NCBI RefSeq assembly: GCF_003096415.1
Contig: NZ_QEKH01000002.1
Location: forward strand, 1 to 64,000
Length of the DNA: 64,000 nt
Reading direction: 5' to 3'
DNA from: Victivallis vadensis
GTDB lineage: Bacteria > Verrucomicrobiota > Lentisphaeria > Victivallales > Victivallaceae
Below are positions 53,182 to 62,983 of the stretch, one piece after another (positions within the stretch are counted from its first letter, which is position 1; every line of letters begins with the position of its first letter). Below the pieces are notes generated by a model. It was not told the origin of the DNA. It saw nothing but the letters and a program-made list of their open reading frames with translations, and did no database searches. The translations under genes were made by a program, and so were the position numbers.

Positions 53182-53625
53182 TCAGTCGAGCGGCATGCCG
53201 GTCAGGTTGCGGTACATCCGCCGGAGATAACGCTCGAACTCCTGCTGCTCGGCTTCGGAGAAGTCCCGCAGCGCGTCCGAGTTGATCTTTTCGATCCGCA
53301 CCCGGATTTCGTTCTCGTAGAGCCGTCTGCCTTTTTCGGTGAGGTCGACCGCGACCGCGCGCCGGTCGCCGGCGCGGTCGGAACGCGCGATCAGCCCGTT
53401 CTCTTCGAGCAGATTCAGCAGCTTGGAGATGGTGGCAGGTTCGATGTCGCACGCCGCGGCCAGCTCCTTTTGCAGGCACTCTCCGTGCAGCGCGAGAAAG
53501 GTCAGCAGCTTCGGCTGGCCTGGCGACAGGCCGATTTCGGCCATCGCCGGGCGCACCCGGTTTTTCTGGGCGTGGAACACTTTCAGAATCAGCAGATTGA
53601 ACGGCAGAATCATTCGTTTACCCAT
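53182..53625 (-). CDS. MarR-family transcriptional regulator
   Basis: A 147-residue winged-helix dimeric repressor. The recognition helix is CDIEPATISKLLNLLEENGLI and the wing DRAGDRRAVAVDLTEKGRRLYE. A GGGTAAACG-type ribosome site is poor, but the start codon sits in a strong palindrome (53624-53662), so repression would block its own translation or transcription start. It heads the marR-MATE operon and probably relieves repression when a toxic ligand binds. The ligand is unknown. Confidence 0.9.
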   Translation of the reverse strand: MGKRMILPFNLLILKVFHAQKNRVRPAMAEIGLSPGQPKLLTFLALHGECLQKELAAACDIEPATISKLLNLLEENGLIARSDRAGDRRAVAVDLTEKGRRLYENEIRVRIEKINSDALRDFSEAEQQEFERYLRRMYRNLTGMPLD

Positions 53626-53662
53626 ATAGTTGGTTTGCTTATTATTTGCAAGCTAACTATAT
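53624..53662. promoter_or_regulatory. Palindromic operator of marR-MATE
   Basis: ATATAGTT (53624-53631) and AACTATAT (53655-53662) are exact inverted arms, with inner TTGC (53635-53638) and GCAA (53648-53651). The whole 39-bp palindrome covers the marR start codon. Such sites are typical for MarR dimers. Confidence 0.7.
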
Positions 53663-53705
53663 CACTGTTTTGTCGTTTTTCAAGCTGTCACGCGGAATTT
53701 TGTGC

Positions 53706-54416
53706 TCAGTTGGCCATCACATAGACGTAGATGTTCGCGGCGATCTGGAAAGCGGCCTTGCGCTGCGCCTGCGTGAAGTGGAATCCGGTCCACGCGCAGT
53801 GCAGGTCGCTGGAGTTGGTCAGCATGATCAGCCGCCCTTTGTACCACGCTCCCCACAGGCCGTTGTCCACGCCCTGCATGTGGGTCCAGCGCTTGATGTC
53901 GTAATAGCAGTGAAAGACCGGATGGCTCAGCGGCAGTTTTTTCAGCTCCACTTCGGGCAGGATTTCCCTGACCAGATTGTTGACGCTGGTGAAAAAGATG
54001 TCCTCCTTGGGCTGCCGCAGCGCGACGCAGTCGTCGACGAACAGGAAGCCGCCGCGCAGAATGTACTCCCTGAGGTTCCGCTTCTCTTTGGCGTTCAGGT
54101 CGATGCTGCCTTTGCCGGAGAGGAAGAGCATGGGAAATTCGCACATCTGGTCGAGGCGGGCGACGTCGACAATGTTCCACTCCTCCTTGATGTTGATGTC
54201 GGTGTTGGCGCGCAGCCAGTCCACCATGCGCACGTCGCCGGTGGGATGGTAGAACCAGCCGAGCGCGACGTTGCCGTTGGGGTTGTAGCCGGTGACCCGG
54301 AACTTCAGCCGCGCCCATGCGACGCGGCTGCCGCGCCCGGCCTCGAACTCCTCCTCCTGCGCGAACAGCGCGGCAAGGGTGCAGCACAGCAGCAGGAAAA
54401 CAAGCGTTTTTTTCAT
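53706..54416 (-). CDS. Exported DUF4159-type protein
   Basis: A 236-residue protein with a signal peptide (MKKTLVFLLLCCTLAALFAQ). ATG 54416 has GGAGG five bases upstream. The body matches DUF4159: VAWARLKF, RMVDWLRANTDI, LSGKG...NLREYILRGGFLFVDDC and then HPVFHCYYDI. This looks like a Rossmann-type glutamine-amidotransferase-like fold without the catalytic triad. DUF4159 proteins often close MoxR-DUF58-VWA clusters in Planctomycetes, Verrucomicrobia and Bacteroidetes. It is the last gene of the long operon. The function is unknown but probably periplasmic. Confidence 0.82.
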   Translation of the reverse strand: MKKTLVFLLLCCTLAALFAQEEEFEAGRGSRVAWARLKFRVTGYNPNGNVALGWFYHPTGDVRMVDWLRANTDINIKEEWNIVDVARLDQMCEFPMLFLSGKGSIDLNAKEKRNLREYILRGGFLFVDDCVALRQPKEDIFFTSVNNLVREILPEVELKKLPLSHPVFHCYYDIKRWTHMQGVDNGLWGAWYKGRLIMLTNSSDLHCAWTGFHFTQAQRKAAFQIAANIYVYVMAN

Positions 54417-54429
54417 GATCGCCTCCACG

Positions 54430-56673
54430 TTATACCAGTTTGAAGATTCGTCTCAGGATCAGTTCGCAGCAGTAGAGCGCCAGCAGCAGCGCCAGCAGCG
54501 TGCCGGTCGGCCAGAGCGGCCGGACGATCCGCTCGGTCAGCGTTTCGCCCTTGAGCGCGGTGAAGTCGGAGAGGTCGAGCTTCTCCGCCGGGGCGAGCAC
54601 CCGGCAGTTGTCCAATGCCCCGAACTGCCGCAGCAGAAAGAGGTTGGGGGCCGGAGCGTCCAGTTCGCGGTTGCCGCGGTCGGCGGCGACGGTGAAGTCC
54701 CGCACCGCGCCGTCCCCGGAGCGCAGCCGGTAGATTCCGGGCCGGGCGGGAGTGAAGCTGCTCTCCCAGAGCCCCGCCTTGCCGGAGACGGGCTGGAAGG
54801 TGAGGCTCCAGCTCTCCTTTTCGCACGAAACGGTGCAGTCGGCGGGTACTTCGGGCTGGCTGAGGCGGAGCTTCAGCGGTTTCCCGGCGACCGGCTGCGA
54901 TTCACCGAGGGTCCACGGCTGGTCGCCGAGCTTCCCGGCATCCCCGGCGAAGCTGAGCAGGTTTTCCCAGAAGATTTCGCTGTCGCGGCGATCGGAGGGG
55001 AGCGAGAGCTTCCAGCGCCACAACGGATCGGTCGCGAGCACCACGCTGCGTCCCCGGCCGAACCGCTGGACCGCGAGGATGATATGCTCCGCGCCTTTTT
55101 CATCCTTGTAGAACGCCAGCGCCTGGGCGCCGGGCTTGACCGCGTCCACCTTCGCACAGTCGAGGAAGCCGGGGCGGATTTCGCCGCCGCCGGGCAGCCT
55201 GAACATCGGCCCGGCTTCTCCCGCCGGAGTCAGGGTGAACTCCTTGAGTCTGGTCGGTTTGTAGCTGAATTCCTGCGCCCGGAGGAAGCGCTGTTCCGCG
55301 CCGCCGTTGACGCCGCGATGGTAGTTGCGGATTTCGCGCCGGAACTGGCTGGTCAGCGCGTGCTTGCGGTCGGAGCGGTTCAGATTGGGCGAAAACTCCA
55401 CCGGCAGCAGCATTTCGAGCGGGGAATTGGCGTACTCCCCGGCGATCACCGGGTTGCCGGTGACGAAGATCACGCCGCCGCCCGCTTTCAGGTATTCGTG
55501 CAGCGACTTTTCGAGGCCGCCGACGCACTGTTTCCGGTTCAGGTTCAGCAGGATCACCACATCGTACTCCGCCAGCTCGCGGTCGGACGGGAAGTTGTTG
55601 TTGGGCAGCTCGGCGTTGAAGCGCCGCACCTCCAGTTCGCTGCGGTTCTCGCTGGCGACCGCGTTTTTCAGGAAGCGCGCCGCCCAGTCGTGGGTCCCCT
55701 GATAGAGCAGGATGCGTTTGCGGTTTCGCTTGACGGTTTCGAGGCACCAGACGGTTTCGCGGTGTTTGCGGCCGTTGAGCAGCAGAGCCGCGGTGTAGCG
55801 GCGGAGGCCGGGCGCATCCATCGTGAGCTCGGCACGGAACATCATGCCGCCGCCCGCGCCGTTACGTTTGCCTTCGGCGCGGAAAAGCTCGTTGCCCCGG
55901 TCGTCGGTGATCGCCAGCTCGACCTTGTCGGAGCCGGTCAGGTTGGAATAGGAGGCGGCGATGTCCACCGGCACGGTCGCATTCTGTACCGCCCTGGCGG
56001 GGGCCTCGACTTTGCGGAACTCCAGAAACTTGTGCATCGCCAGCTCGGTCACGGCCGGGACGATCCGGTATTGCGGGCGGCTTCCCGCCAGCGCCGACAG
56101 CGCCGGGGCGGGCTGCGCGTCGGAGGTGTCCACGCCGTCGGTGAAGACCACCACCGCGTCGAGGTTCTGCGAGTCGAAGAGCGCCGCGCCGTCCCGCAGC
56201 GAGTCGAGCAGGTTCGTAAAGACGGTCCGCTTCGAGGGGGCGCCCGCCAATGGCCGGATCGACTCCGCCGACGCGGCCGGTTCGAGCCGTTCGCCGATGG
56301 TGAAGTACCGGTACTCCACCTTGCCCTCCGGCCTGGCCGCCTCCTCGAACTGCCGGAGCGAATCCGCGAGCCGCGAGCTGCCGAGCAGTCCATTTGCGCA
56401 CATGCTCGACGATACGTCGAAGACCACGCCGAGCCGGACGGTTTTCTCATTCACATATTCGCGGATCTCCTCGCGGCGCGGATTGCCGAGCAGCGCCAGC
56501 AGCGCCAGCAGCAGCGCGAGCCGCAGCGCGCCGAGCAGCAGCCGCTGCCGGAGCTTGAGTTTGCGCAGCGTGAAACAGTAGAGCAGCGCCGCGAGCACGA
56601 GCGCCGCGCCGGCGGCGATGCCGAAAGCGGTCGCGCCGCCGGGAAAATTCCAGACGATTTCAGCCGGATTCAT
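54430..56673 (-). CDS. Membrane protein with VWA domain and amidotransferase-like region
   Basis: A 747-residue protein. Two transmembrane segments (about 15-33 and 46-63) precede a VWA-type region whose metal site reads FDVSSSM (DxSxS, D86-S90) with TDGVDTS near 180. After a beta-sandwich comes a GATase1-like region (ILLYQGTHDWAARFLKNAV, then DVVILLNLNRKQCVGGLEKSLHEYLKAGGGVIFVTG). A final transmembrane helix (about 720-740) anchors the C-terminus. No catalytic Cys-His-Glu triad is evident. It overlaps the upstream coiled-coil gene by four bases. The architecture suits a sensor or scaffold in the envelope. Confidence 0.78.
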   Translation of the reverse strand: MNPAEIVWNFPGGATAFGIAAGAALVLAALLYCFTLRKLKLRQRLLLGALRLALLLALLALLGNPRREEIREYVNEKTVRLGVVFDVSSSMCANGLLGSSRLADSLRQFEEAARPEGKVEYRYFTIGERLEPAASAESIRPLAGAPSKRTVFTNLLDSLRDGAALFDSQNLDAVVVFTDGVDTSDAQPAPALSALAGSRPQYRIVPAVTELAMHKFLEFRKVEAPARAVQNATVPVDIAASYSNLTGSDKVELAITDDRGNELFRAEGKRNGAGGGMMFRAELTMDAPGLRRYTAALLLNGRKHRETVWCLETVKRNRKRILLYQGTHDWAARFLKNAVASENRSELEVRRFNAELPNNNFPSDRELAEYDVVILLNLNRKQCVGGLEKSLHEYLKAGGGVIFVTGNPVIAGEYANSPLEMLLPVEFSPNLNRSDRKHALTSQFRREIRNYHRGVNGGAEQRFLRAQEFSYKPTRLKEFTLTPAGEAGPMFRLPGGGEIRPGFLDCAKVDAVKPGAQALAFYKDEKGAEHIILAVQRFGRGRSVVLATDPLWRWKLSLPSDRRDSEIFWENLLSFAGDAGKLGDQPWTLGESQPVAGKPLKLRLSQPEVPADCTVSCEKESWSLTFQPVSGKAGLWESSFTPARPGIYRLRSGDGAVRDFTVAADRGNRELDAPAPNLFLLRQFGALDNCRVLAPAEKLDLSDFTALKGETLTERIVRPLWPTGTLLALLLALYCCELILRRIFKLV

Positions 56674-59156
56674 TTGGCTTCCTCCCTGTCGTTCGGTTTC
56701 GCCGGTTTGCCGCGCATCCGGGAAAGGGCTTCAAAATAGCGGGCCGCCGCGTCGCGGTACTCCTCCGGAATCCGGTCGGGCGAGAACTGGTAGACCGCGT
56801 TCGGCGGCTCCCCTTCGGCGGCGTTCCGTTCGAGCAGCTCCGCGAGCTTGTCCAGCGCGGCGGCGATCCGTTTCAGCTCCGGTTCGGGCGGCTCCCGGTC
56901 CAGCTGCATGTCGCGGACCGCCCCCTGCAGCGGCATCGACTCATTGAGGGCGAGGGTGCGGCGCGGCGACTGCTTCTGCTCGCGCCAGTAGCCCATGCCC
57001 GCTTCGAGGGCGAGCAGCAGGTCGTTGCGCCACGCCTCTGCCTGCTTCCAGTCGCCGCGCTTCTGGTGGTAGCCCATCTCCCGTTTGAGGCCGTCCAGCT
57101 CGGCGGCGAGGGCGTCGGGCGTGTCGGTTTTGCCGCGCAGTTCGCGCTGCGCCCTGCCCAGCTCCCGCATCAGGCCGTCGAGTCGGGCGGCGGCTTCGGC
57201 GTCGGGGAGTTTCGTCAGCTCTTTGGCGGCGGCTGCGGCGGATTCGGCGAGCTTGCCGAGCTTGTCGGCGTTCTCCTTGAGGCCGTTGCGCTGCTCGGAG
57301 TTCTTCGCCTCCTCCAACTGTTTATGGGCCGCTTCGACGTGTCTGGCGGCGGCGGCCTTCCCGGAACTCTTCCCGGATCCGGCTATCTTGCCTTGCGCCT
57401 GCCGGACTTCGCCGCGCGCCTTGCCCAATGCCTGATCGGTGTCGCCGTCGCTGCGGCGTTTGAGCCGGGCGAGCGCCGCGCGCATCTGGTCGAGCGCCTG
57501 TTCGGCATGGACCTTCAGCGCGGCTGCGGCGTTTGAAACGATCGCCTCCTCCGCCTTGAGGCTGGGCGGGAGCGCCAGCGTGACGTACTCCGCCATCGCC
57601 GCGGGCAGTTCGGTCCGGGCCGCGAGCATTTTCAGGATCCAGGTCACTCCCGACTGCTGTTGCCCGAGTTCGGCGGGCAGCTCATCGACGCCGGGGCCGG
57701 AATGTTTGACGACGTTCTCCTCGATGCCGATCGCCTTTTTCAGCAGTTCGCCGGGATTGGGTTCCTTTTTCCGGTCGGAATCGGATTGGCCGGAGGGCTT
57801 TTTATGCGGATTGATGTTGATCTCCTTGCGGAACTGGCGCAGCGCGCGCGACAGGTGGTAGACCGCCTTTTGCTGGGCTTCCCCGGCGAGCTTCGGCGCG
57901 GGCGGGGCCGGGATTTTGCGGATCTGCTGTTCCGCGGCGAACATCTGTTGTTCTGCGGCGGAGAGCGACTGGATCATCTCCGGGGAGAGCGGGGTGTCGG
58001 TCTTGTCGTCGTCGCGCTCCTTTGCGACGAAGTCGGCCAGCTCCTGCCGGAGCTTGAGCTGTTCGTCCGCGAGCAGCCCGAACGCCTCAAGGTCGGCCTT
58101 CGGGTCGAGGCTGAGCGAATTGCAGCCGAGGTAGAAAAGTTCGTTGAGCCTGATCTGCTGCCGCAGGAAGGCGGCGATGAAGTTGTATTTTTCCGTATAG
58201 CCGCCGCCGGGGCAGTCCACCACGCCGATCTCCTCGCGCAGCTCCTTGATGCGGAAGAACATCGGCGCACTGGAGATGCGCTGCCCCTCTTTGAGCACTC
58301 CGTTCAGCCGGATGCCGACCATGTCGAACGGCTCCGCGCCGTATTCGTCGAGCGCGAACGCGCCGGTGGCGAAGATCACTCCATTTTCACTTTTTACCCC
58401 GGAGAGATCGACCGGCACCTCCGGCTGCGCTTCCCCGTTGCGGGTGATCGCGAGCGTCAGGGTGCGGAACTCGGAGTTGGTGCTTCCCTTGCCCTCCCAT
58501 TCCACGAGGTCGACCGGTTTGTAGCCGGGGTCTTTTTCGGGATAGGTGAAGACCAGTTCGGCCCTGACCGGCGGTTTGGGCGGCTCTTTTTCGTTTTCCC
58601 CTTTGCCGCCGTTCTCTTCCGGTTCCTTTTCGGGATCGGCGGCGGACTGCGTTGAGCGCTGTTGCGCCGCGATCCGGTCGGACATGCGGACATGGAAATC
58701 GCCGGTCAGGATCGGCACCGCAACCACCCCGGCCAGCCACAGCGCGCACCAGAGCCACGGCCGCCACAGCAGCCGGGGGAGCGGGCGGGGGCCGGCGGAG
58801 CGCCAGAAGGCTTCGGCGCTCTCCAGCTGCGCTTCGCGGAGCGGGTTCCGTGGCTCCTCCGCGAGCTGGACGGCGGCTTCGAGCCGGTTGGCACTGCCGG
58901 GAAGCTCCCGGTCGACGCGGGCGGCGGCCTCACGGAGCGTGTTCCGGTTCAGAAAACCGAAGCAGGCGGCAAGCACTCCGGCCGCCGTGCCGCCGTACCC
59001 GGCCCACTGAAAGAGGGCGGGATCGAAGGTCAGGACGGCCATCGCCGCCGCGGTCAGCAGCAGCGGCAGCCAGCAGAGCGCCGCGCCGGCGGCGAACGGG
59101 CGCTCGAAGTTCCGCCAGAAGCGGATGGTCCGCAATGTGTGTAAAAGCTGGTTCAT
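56670..59156 (-). CDS. Large membrane protein with coiled coils (DUF4175-like)
   Basis: An 828-residue protein. AGGAGG lies six bases before the ATG. There are two or three transmembrane segments near 28-65 and 135-155, then long helical regions with heptads rich in Ala, Glu, Lys and Leu (about 520-700), and beta-rich segments around 200-300. The sequence resembles DUF4175-type proteins found in similar clusters, but I cannot be sure. It lies between the BatA-like and VWA genes and overlaps the latter by four bases. It may form an extended scaffold in the envelope. Confidence 0.65.
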   Translation of the reverse strand: MNQLLHTLRTIRFWRNFERPFAAGAALCWLPLLLTAAAMAVLTFDPALFQWAGYGGTAAGVLAACFGFLNRNTLREAAARVDRELPGSANRLEAAVQLAEEPRNPLREAQLESAEAFWRSAGPRPLPRLLWRPWLWCALWLAGVVAVPILTGDFHVRMSDRIAAQQRSTQSAADPEKEPEENGGKGENEKEPPKPPVRAELVFTYPEKDPGYKPVDLVEWEGKGSTNSEFRTLTLAITRNGEAQPEVPVDLSGVKSENGVIFATGAFALDEYGAEPFDMVGIRLNGVLKEGQRISSAPMFFRIKELREEIGVVDCPGGGYTEKYNFIAAFLRQQIRLNELFYLGCNSLSLDPKADLEAFGLLADEQLKLRQELADFVAKERDDDKTDTPLSPEMIQSLSAAEQQMFAAEQQIRKIPAPPAPKLAGEAQQKAVYHLSRALRQFRKEININPHKKPSGQSDSDRKKEPNPGELLKKAIGIEENVVKHSGPGVDELPAELGQQQSGVTWILKMLAARTELPAAMAEYVTLALPPSLKAEEAIVSNAAAALKVHAEQALDQMRAALARLKRRSDGDTDQALGKARGEVRQAQGKIAGSGKSSGKAAAARHVEAAHKQLEEAKNSEQRNGLKENADKLGKLAESAAAAAKELTKLPDAEAAARLDGLMRELGRAQRELRGKTDTPDALAAELDGLKREMGYHQKRGDWKQAEAWRNDLLLALEAGMGYWREQKQSPRRTLALNESMPLQGAVRDMQLDREPPEPELKRIAAALDKLAELLERNAAEGEPPNAVYQFSPDRIPEEYRDAAARYFEALSRMRGKPAKPNDREEAK

Positions 59157-59167
59157 CGTCGGCCTCC

Positions 59168-61072
59168 TTATAGCGCGGTCCGGTTGGCGAGCGCCAGCTC
59201 AGAAACGAGGAGCAGCAGCGCCGCGAGGATGAAATAGGCGTAAAGTTCGGTTTTGCCGCCGCCGGTCTGTGCGGCGGCTGGGACGATCACGCCCGGAGCC
59301 GCCGTCCGGAACTGTGCGGCGCGGTCATCGACCGGGTCCGGCGCGCAGTCCGACTCCTCCGGGGGCAGGTTCACGCTGAAGAGCCGTTCCCCGGCCCGGT
59401 AGTTGCCGGGGCGGTCGAAAGTCAGGAACCCGCCCGCCGCCTGAACCGGCTTCGGACCGGAACCGTCATCGAATTCGGCGCGCTCTCCTTGGGCGAGGCG
59501 CACCACGTCGCCGGGGAGGGGGGCGGCCGCCGCGACGGTTCCGGCCGCATACTTCTCCAGCTCCCGCCAGAAGGGGAGGAAGGAGTAGTGTCCGGCCCAA
59601 CTGGTCGACTCCGGCGTGAACTTCATCATGAAAAGCCAGAGTTTTCCGGTGCCGACCGGCAGTTCCGCGACTGCCGGAGCGCCGTTGTCGAACCGGATCG
59701 GCACCGCCGCTTCCGGCGGCAGCGTGACCTTGCAGCTGCGGTAGACCAGCACGTCGCTCCAGCCTGTGCCGGAAGCCTCGAAAATCCGCCGGAACACCGG
59801 GTGATCGAAGTCGAAAAGCCCGAACTTGCGCAGCTTCCTTTCCTCCGCCCGGCCCGGCGACATTCTGACACTGTAGCGGTCGAGGAAAGTCGCGATGCGC
59901 GGCGAAGCCTCCAGCGTGACCGCGCAGACGCCGCCGGATTGCAGGAACTTCTCCAGTTTTTCCTGCACTTCCGGGGTCAGACCTGCCGGGTCCTGCCAGA
60001 TCAGGAGCTTTCCGGCGGCCTCGCGCGGCACCTCGGCGGGAGCGTCGGCGACGCCGACCGCGAGGGCAGGGAGGTTGACCCGGTGCTGTTCCGGCGCCGG
60101 GGCACGGGTGCGTTCATGCCCGGCGGCGCGACTGAAGTAGAAGGAGTTGTCCGGCTTCAGGCCGTCGCCGGTTTCCAGCTCGATCCGGCCGGTGATGTCG
60201 CCCGCGGGGAGCGGGGCGGTCAGCAGGAAGGAGGCTTCCGCGCCCGGCTTCAGGTCGACCGGCAGCGACGCACGGCGGGTTCCGGCGAGTTCGAGGTAGA
60301 GCGTGCCGGGCAGCAGTGCGTCCGAGTAGTTGCGGACCGTCGCGCGCACCGTCAACGAGCCGGGCGCGGTCGAAAGCTCCGCGCCGGTGACCGTCGCATT
60401 GCGGACAGTCGCCGGTTCGGGGCGGATCACGCAGAATTCGGTCGCATTCTCAAACGCCTCTTCGCGCGGGGTGCGCCGCCACGGCAGCTCCTGGCGGTCG
60501 GTGAAGAGGAGCACCCGCCGCTTTTCCGCCGGCAGTTCCCGCAGCCGGAAGTCGCTCTGGCGCGCCACCTCGGCGAAGTTGGAGGTGCTCTGGTTCAGCG
60601 CGTTCTGGCGGAAAAAGCCGAGCAGCTCCTCCGCGTCGCCGGTGAAGGGCCCGTTCCACAGAATCCGGCTGCCGCGCACGATTCCGACCGTGGCGGGCGA
60701 GGCCGGAGAGGTTTCGCGCAGCGCCGCCTCGAACCGCGTTTTGAGCCGGGCATAGCCCGGCGGCAGCTGCATCGAAAAGGAATCGTCCCACAGCAGCACG
60801 GTCGTCCGCCCCGGCGCAACGCCGACCGACGACAGGAAGGGTTGGCAGAAAGCGAGACAGAGCGCCGCGACCGCCAGCACCCGGCACAGCAGGATCAGCC
60901 GCCGCCGCCAGCTGCCGCCGCTGCGGGCTTTCGTTTCGGATTGCAGCAAAAAGAGCAGCCCCGGAAACGGGATCTCCTCTTTCGGCCTGCGGTTCAGCAA
61001 ATGGAGCGCCAGCGGCACGCCCGCCGCAACCAGCCCCGCCAGGAACGCGCCCGATACCACGAAGAGAGTCAT
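59168..61072 (-). CDS. BatA-like membrane protein with VWA site
   Basis: A 634-residue protein. The N-terminal BatA segment ALHLLNRRPKEEIPFPGLLFLLQS is diagnostic, followed by a second transmembrane helix (60-80). The metal site LWDDSFSM (D96-S100, DxSxS) begins the VWA domain. The middle has beta-sandwich regions and a GATase-like part (LLIWQDPAGLTPEVQEKLEKFL). A C-terminal transmembrane helix (LYAYFILAALLLLVSELAL) ends it. It overlaps the DUF58 gene by four bases. BatA proteins take part in envelope stress or aerotolerance systems; here the organism is anaerobic, so the role is open. Confidence 0.8.
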   Translation of the reverse strand: MTLFVVSGAFLAGLVAAGVPLALHLLNRRPKEEIPFPGLLFLLQSETKARSGGSWRRRLILLCRVLAVAALCLAFCQPFLSSVGVAPGRTTVLLWDDSFSMQLPPGYARLKTRFEAALRETSPASPATVGIVRGSRILWNGPFTGDAEELLGFFRQNALNQSTSNFAEVARQSDFRLRELPAEKRRVLLFTDRQELPWRRTPREEAFENATEFCVIRPEPATVRNATVTGAELSTAPGSLTVRATVRNYSDALLPGTLYLELAGTRRASLPVDLKPGAEASFLLTAPLPAGDITGRIELETGDGLKPDNSFYFSRAAGHERTRAPAPEQHRVNLPALAVGVADAPAEVPREAAGKLLIWQDPAGLTPEVQEKLEKFLQSGGVCAVTLEASPRIATFLDRYSVRMSPGRAEERKLRKFGLFDFDHPVFRRIFEASGTGWSDVLVYRSCKVTLPPEAAVPIRFDNGAPAVAELPVGTGKLWLFMMKFTPESTSWAGHYSFLPFWRELEKYAAGTVAAAAPLPGDVVRLAQGERAEFDDGSGPKPVQAAGGFLTFDRPGNYRAGERLFSVNLPPEESDCAPDPVDDRAAQFRTAAPGVIVPAAAQTGGGKTELYAYFILAALLLLVSELALANRTAL

Positions 61073-61965
61073 CGCATCAGCTCCTTCCTGCGGATCATCA
61101 CCCGCTGCAACGCCTCGACCGGCAGTTCGGAGGTGCGGAAGAGGGCGTATTCATTGCCGGTTTCCAGCGCGACCGCCTTGAGCCGGGCGAGATGGCGTTC
61201 CACCGCCTGCCGGAAACCCTTGCGCCGTTCGTCGGGGTGGACGATCAGCCGCGCTTCGCCCTCGGGATCGGTCAGCAGCACCGGGCCGTCCCACTCCAGT
61301 TCCAGCTCGGAGTCGTCGAGCACCTGAAAGAGCAGCGCTTTCGAGCGGGCCGCCGCGACCGCGTCCAGCGCGTCGCGCAGCGATTCTGGCGCCATGTAGA
61401 AGTCTGAAATCACTACCGTCAGCGTCCCCTTGCCGAACTCTCCGGCCAGCCGCGTCAGGCAGGGCGCGAGGTGGAAGGCGTCGGCAACCGGCGTCCGGTC
61501 GAGCGCACGGAACATCCGCAGCCGGTGCGATTCGCGCGGCGACGGCGGGAATTCCTGCTCCGCCCGGCGGCCGAGCAGCGTCAGCCCCGCCGCGTCCCCC
61601 TGATGCTGCAGCAGCAGGATCAGCGCGGCGGCGAGGGTGCGGGCGTACTCCCACTTGCTCATCGCCGCCTTTTTCCCTTTGTAGTCGAGCGAACGGCTCA
61701 CATCCAGCACGATCCGGCACTTGAGGTCGGTTTCGTCGTCGCGGATGCGCAGTTGCAGCCGGTCGGAGCGGCCGCTGGCGCGCCAGTCGATGTCGCGGAT
61801 CGAATCCCCGGCGCGGTAGTCGCGGAATTCGCGGAACTCCGGGCAGTTCCCTTTGCGGGGGCTGCGGTGGATTCCGGCGAGGAAGCCTTCGACCAGCATG
61901 CCGGCGCGTATTTCGATCCGGTCCAGCCCGGCGAGGCCGGCGATGTCGAGTTTCTGCTCCTCCAT
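61069..61965 (-). CDS. DUF58-domain protein
   Basis: A 298-residue protein with the DUF58 signature EFREFRDYRAGDSIRDIDWRASGR (42-66) and a VWA-like metal site VLDVSRSLD (D88-S92). It has no membrane segment. DUF58 proteins act as adaptors between MoxR ATPases and their VWA-containing targets. The start is six bases after the moxR stop and the end overlaps the BatA-like gene by four. It is therefore an integral part of the MoxR cluster. Confidence 0.9.
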   Translation of the reverse strand: MEEQKLDIAGLAGLDRIEIRAGMLVEGFLAGIHRSPRKGNCPEFREFRDYRAGDSIRDIDWRASGRSDRLQLRIRDDETDLKCRIVLDVSRSLDYKGKKAAMSKWEYARTLAAALILLLQHQGDAAGLTLLGRRAEQEFPPSPRESHRLRMFRALDRTPVADAFHLAPCLTRLAGEFGKGTLTVVISDFYMAPESLRDALDAVAAARSKALLFQVLDDSELELEWDGPVLLTDPEGEARLIVHPDERRKGFRQAVERHLARLKAVALETGNEYALFRTSELPVEALQRVMIRRKELMR

Positions 61966-61971
61966 CGCGGT

Positions 61972-62961
61972 TCACCTGACCGCCTTGACCAGTCCCTGAA
62001 TGATCCGGTCGGCGTCCACGCCCTCGGATTTCGCGCGGAAGTTCAGCAGCAGCCGGTGGCGCATCACCGGCGGGGCCGCTTTCAGGATGTCCGCCTCGGA
62101 AACGTTGAACCGCCCGTCCAGCGCCGCGAGCGCCTTGCCCGCCAGCGCGAGATACTGGCAGGCGCGCGGCCCGGCCCCCCACTTCACATATTTCTCCACG
62201 AATTCAAGTTGTTCCGGCGAGCCCGGACGGCTGGCGCGGACCAGCCGCACCGCGAACTTCGCGACCGACTCCGGCACCGGAATACAGCGGATCGCATTCT
62301 GGAACGCGATCAATTCGGCGGCGGTGATCGCCTTTTCCGGCTTCTGCTGCGCGGAACCGGTGGTTTCGCACATCACGCGCAGCTCCGAATCGAAATCGGG
62401 GTAGTCGATCCGCAGCGAGAACATGAAGCGGTCCTGCTGCGCTTCCGGGAGCTGGTAGGTGCCCTCCTGTTCGATCGGATTCTGGGTGGCCAGCACGAAG
62501 AACGGCTCCGGCAGCGGATAGACTTTGCCGTCCGCCGACACCTGCTGCTCCTCCATCGCTTCGAGCAGCGCGGACTGGGTCTTGGGCGGAGTGCGGTTGA
62601 TCTCGTCGGCGAGCAGCAGCTGGGTGAAAACCGGCCCCTTGACGAATTCAAAGCGCCGCCTGCCGTCCGGCAGCTCCTCGATGATCTGGCTGCCGATGAT
62701 GTCGGCGGGCATCATGTCCGGAGTGAACTGCACGCGGGTGAACTGGAGTTCGGAAGCCTCCGCCAGCGTTTTGATCAGCAGCGTCTTGGCGAGGCCGGGC
62801 ACACCGGTCAGGATGCAGTGGCTGCGGCAGAGCAGCGCGAGCAGCAGCTCGTCGATCAACTGCTGCTGGCCGAAGATTTTCTTGCCGATTTCGCGCCTGA
62901 GCTGTTCGAGCTTCGGCGCGATGGCCTGGATGGTCCCCCGGATGTCGGCTGATTCATTCAT
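61972..62961 (-). CDS. MoxR-type AAA+ ATPase
   Basis: A 329-residue chaperone-like ATPase. Walker A is GVPGLAKT (53-60), Walker B LLLADE (115-120), followed by INRTPPKTQSALLEAMEE; sensor 1 is FVLATQNPIEQEGTYQLPEAQ. These are diagnostic of the MoxR subfamily. It probably folds or activates the VWA-domain proteins encoded after it by inserting metal, as proposed for the family. The transglutaminase-like gene ends 22 bases upstream. The three VWA-like partners and DUF58 follow in the same operon. Confidence 0.93.
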   Translation of the reverse strand: MNESADIRGTIQAIAPKLEQLRREIGKKIFGQQQLIDELLLALLCRSHCILTGVPGLAKTLLIKTLAEASELQFTRVQFTPDMMPADIIGSQIIEELPDGRRRFEFVKGPVFTQLLLADEINRTPPKTQSALLEAMEEQQVSADGKVYPLPEPFFVLATQNPIEQEGTYQLPEAQQDRFMFSLRIDYPDFDSELRVMCETTGSAQQKPEKAITAAELIAFQNAIRCIPVPESVAKFAVRLVRASRPGSPEQLEFVEKYVKWGAGPRACQYLALAGKALAALDGRFNVSEADILKAAPPVMRHRLLLNFRAKSEGVDADRIIQGLVKAVR

Positions 62962-62983
62962 CTCCCGTCCTCCCTTGTTTTTT

